Part shown: one piece after another, positions 61,823-64,000 of the stretch
How the letters are laid out: each line of letters begins with the position of its first letter
Position numbering within the stretch: position 1 is the stretch's first letter
Assembly (NCBI GenBank): GCA_942159475.1
Contig: OW804096.1
Location: 106,180,194-106,244,193, forward strand
DNA length: 64,000 bases
Direction: 5' to 3'
DNA from: Sthenelais limicola
Lineage: Eukaryota; Annelida; Polychaeta; Phyllodocida; Sigalionidae
Translations under genes and position numbers: made by a program
Notes under the pieces: generated by a model
What the model saw: only the letters and a program-made list of their open reading frames with translations
The model's database searches: none
What the model was told of the DNA's origin: nothing

Positions 61823-63934
61823 ATGGCTGCCAATGCAAATGGAGTCCAGGTGGCGGATGCAGCGGCCCAAGTTGGCCTGCGCATTTCACCAGCTGGTATG
61901 AAGGGTTATCGCAAACCTACTCCTGGCTCTGGTGCAAAGAAAACTAATCCGAAGGTAAAAGTGACCAGTCCGAAGTTGACTCTACAGCCTGTTGCCGCTG
62001 CTGGAGGTCAATGGACTGAGTTTCGAAGGAATCCTGCGATAGCAGATTCTTTTGAGGAGGAAGAAAAAGAGCAGTTGAGGACTGAAGTGGCCTCCTGGCG
62101 CCATGCCTATTCTGTGCAAGGACAGTCAATGCACGATGCTCGTGGAACTATTGATCAGCTCATAGAGCAGAATCGAGACCTCCAGAGCACGTTGGTTCAA
62201 GTAACCGATGACTGCCATGCCACTACACGTCAGCTTCGTGTAGAGAATGAAAAATTGCGGAATGAGGTAGCCAGGGTGGATGACATGTCACGAATGAAGA
62301 ACATGTTGGATGATTCTTCGGATGTTGAGGATACGGATCTATATGGTTCGCCCCCTAGGATAGGAGGAGTTTCTCCGCCATTAGGCGTAGAGAGACCTAC
62401 ATATCCTAAGGAAGGTGGTGGATCATACATCCTCCTCACTCCGAGGCATTTTTGTGAAGAAAAGGCTGCTCGGACACCCGTGCCCGAGCGTCTAAAGTTG
62501 TCCGAAGCGGTTGGTGGACAGGCTGCAGGCGAACCTGTGCAACATGCTACTTCCAGCGGAGGGCGTGTAGCGGGTTCTAATCAGCCTAACCAAACCCAGC
62601 AAGCTTCTCCTCCACGTGGAGGATCCAGGACACCTAGGCAAAAAGATACGGTGACATTCACTGCCTCGTCTCCTCTTCACGGAGGGGGAGGGGGTAGGCC
62701 TTATGTTGGAGCGCACTCCAGCATTAAGAGACCAACTGCTTCCACAACGTATGTGCGTGGTCATGTTGACAATAGTCAATATGTGAGAAATGCTGGTCGG
62801 CAATGGACTACAGTCGGAGGGTTGCCAGATGCTTCTGGAATCCAAATACCTGGCGTTCATGCGATTGACAATTCTCCCATGCGACATATGACTAACCAAG
62901 TGTCAAATTACTTTCGGGATAAGTCAGTGGTGCAGGGCCTGAAGTATGAAGGCGCTATAGGCGCCGAACTCACCTTCAGGTATCAGTTTGTGGCAACGAA
63001 CGTTAATCATGCCCCTAAACCGGCGATTATACGAAACTGGGATCCTAAGGATTCCTGGCGGACACATCTCGGAGAGATGAAAGTGCTAGCCGAAGCGCAT
63101 AATTGGACTCCGGAACAGTTCCTTATGCAGCTTAAGTGTAGCTGCCGTCGTCAGCTAGGCGAGATGGGAGATTTGCCCCCAGGTTTGGATCTTATTGGTT
63201 TTGTAGACCATATGGATGCCAACTTCGGTGAGCATTCTCTTGAAAAGAAGCAGTCCGAATTCTATAACTGCAGACAAACCCCTAAGCAGCCGAGCCGTAT
63301 GTTTGCCAATGAGGTAGCCAAACGTGCTAGACATGCTTTCGGAATTAATCTGGATAATACTCTTCGCACCCTCTGCTTGAGAGTCTTCTTGAAAGGCTTG
63401 ATCAACCAGGAGAAAGCTGCGTGGGTGAAGCTTAAACAGCCGTTTGACCTTCTCCAAGCAATTCACTGGGCCGAGGTGTGGGAGAGTTGTCATATGGATT
63501 TCGCGAACGCTGCTATCTTGCAATCTGCTGCTATAGGTCCGTTGGCTGTTGCTATCCCATTGGAGGGAGCGGCAGCCGAAGGTTCCCAGTTGGGGAAGAG
63601 CAAGAAGGCAAGTGCCAAAGAAAAGGCCATGGTACAGGTTAGCCAGGCACTGGCGTTGCAGGAGTCCGACGATGATGATCAGTCCGACGATCCCGGCAAT
63701 GCGATAGTGCAAGCTTTCCAAGCATGGCAAGAAAAGCAAGGAAAGTCGAATTCCTCAACCCAGCAGTATAAGAAGTCTGCTGGGGGTAGAGAGAGAAGAA
63801 CCTGGCAAGTTCGAAAATGCTATTTTTGTAGTGAGGAGGGGCATTTCGCCTCGGCTTGCCCCACTAAAAAAGCTCTACTCGAACTTGTGAAGAAGCAAGG
63901 CGCTCCAGGAGGGAAGCCGGCTTCGGAAAACTAG
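61823..63934 (+). CDS. gag: Gag polyprotein of an LTR retrotransposon (intact, 703 aa)
   Basis: An uninterrupted frame starts with a good context ATG (GAGATGG) about 80 bases after the primer-binding site. Visible regions: a basic N terminus (residues 13-50), an acidic, heptad-like coiled coil (about 76-165), a Pro/Gly/Ser-rich linker (about 170-330), a capsid-like helical core (about 406-560, WDPKDSWRTHLGEM to WAEVWESCHMDF), an acidic patch (about 613-623) and one zinc knuckle, C-x2-C-x4-H-x4-C (666-679). This is the structural protein that packages element RNA. It lacks stops and frameshifts, unlike every other mobile element in the window, so the insertion is probably young. The core fits Ty3/gypsy Gag. 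The stop at 63932-63934 is followed by protease in the -1 frame. Confidence 0.88.
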   Translation: MAANANGVQVADAAAQVGLRISPAGMKGYRKPTPGSGAKKTNPKVKVTSPKLTLQPVAAAGGQWTEFRRNPAIADSFEEEEKEQLRTEVASWRHAYSVQGQSMHDARGTIDQLIEQNRDLQSTLVQVTDDCHATTRQLRVENEKLRNEVARVDDMSRMKNMLDDSSDVEDTDLYGSPPRIGGVSPPLGVERPTYPKEGGGSYILLTPRHFCEEKAARTPVPERLKLSEAVGGQAAGEPVQHATSSGGRVAGSNQPNQTQQASPPRGGSRTPRQKDTVTFTASSPLHGGGGGRPYVGAHSSIKRPTASTTYVRGHVDNSQYVRNAGRQWTTVGGLPDASGIQIPGVHAIDNSPMRHMTNQVSNYFRDKSVVQGLKYEGAIGAELTFRYQFVATNVNHAPKPAIIRNWDPKDSWRTHLGEMKVLAEAHNWTPEQFLMQLKCSCRRQLGEMGDLPPGLDLIGFVDHMDANFGEHSLEKKQSEFYNCRQTPKQPSRMFANEVAKRARHAFGINLDNTLRTLCLRVFLKGLINQEKAAWVKLKQPFDLLQAIHWAEVWESCHMDFANAAILQSAAIGPLAVAIPLEGAAAEGSQLGKSKKASAKEKAMVQVSQALALQESDDDDQSDDPGNAIVQAFQAWQEKQGKSNSSTQQYKKSAGGRERRTWQVRKCYFCSEEGHFASACPTKKALLELVKKQGAPGGKPASEN
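63925..63931 (+). promoter_or_regulatory. Candidate -1 ribosomal frameshift site GGAAAAC at gag/pro junction
   Basis: The heptamer reads G GAA AAC in the Gag frame, and the next codon is the Gag stop. A slip of one base back at this point would enter the open -1 frame that carries the protease motif. GGAAAAC has the same GGA plus three identical bases plus one layout as the GGAUUUA slip site known from a retroviral pro-pol junction, though it is not a canonical XXXYYYZ. Any stimulating hairpin or pseudoknot would lie at 63938-64000, but I could not fold it. Confidence 0.5.
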
Positions 63935-64000
63935 GTTCGGCTCCTGTAGTAAGCGATACGGGAGCCTCGGACAACACGCTTCTTAGTACCACAGTCCGCG
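63934..64000 (+). CDS. pol: Start of protease/Pol reading frame, cut by window edge
   Basis: In the frame -1 to Gag the sequence stays open from the slip site to the window end and reads APVVSDTGASDNTLL. D-T-G-A is the aspartic protease active-site motif of retrotransposon Pol proteins. No ATG precedes it, so expression by frameshift from Gag is the simplest reading. Reverse transcriptase and integrase would follow outside the window. Confidence 0.78.

Noticed and set aside
63155..63739. 194-codon minus-strand open frame
   Set aside because: It lies wholly inside the Gag coding region and is a shadow of its codon composition.

Overview
This is an animal nuclear genome window, AT-rich, with kilobase-scale introns and many transposon remnants. 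There are no prokaryote-style operons. Two host genes can be read from it, both from multi-exon structure with GT-AG junctions. The protein types and the mixture of mobile elements fit an invertebrate bilaterian. A lophotrochozoan such as a mollusc is my guess, but the sequence does not prove it.

Left third, minus strand (1-24065): the 5' end of a ubiquitin-specific protease gene of the USP53/USP54 type. A coding exon at 17980-18259 ends inside the catalytic cysteine box (motif NCFLNSAVQ). A candidate first coding exon at 24031-24065 joins it in the correct phase across a 5.8 kb intron. I could not find later exons between 1 and 17979. A tiny retroinsertion with poly(A) and 13-bp target-site duplications lies at 10901-11024.

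Middle (24.1-37.6 kb): no gene recognised. It contains microsatellites, C runs and a purine-rich tract of about 315 bp.

Right half, plus strand (37761-55150): a complete ten-exon gene for a LIM-RASSF protein: a CRIP-type LIM zinc-binding domain, a linker, a Ras-association domain and a C-terminal SARAH helix. All exon phases agree, giving 402 residues with a 39-nt microexon and 389 without it. Such proteins link Ras-type GTPases to Hippo/MST kinases. Introns 1 and 3 are full of repeats: a frameshifted gag-like ORF, a hAT-like inverted terminal pair, and a tandem array of units each containing a tRNA-like SINE head.

Downstream (55.2-64 kb): a dispersed repeat interrupted by a 341-bp Harbinger-type MITE with TTA duplications, where a paralogous copy in intron 1 supplies the empty site. 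Then comes a 5'-truncated, frameshifted L1-like LINE tail (minus strand), and the 5' portion of an apparently young LTR retrotransposon: a 497-bp LTR, a primer-binding site matching tRNA-His, an intact 703-residue Gag, and the start of an aspartic protease in the -1 frame directly after a candidate slippery heptamer. The element runs off the right edge.
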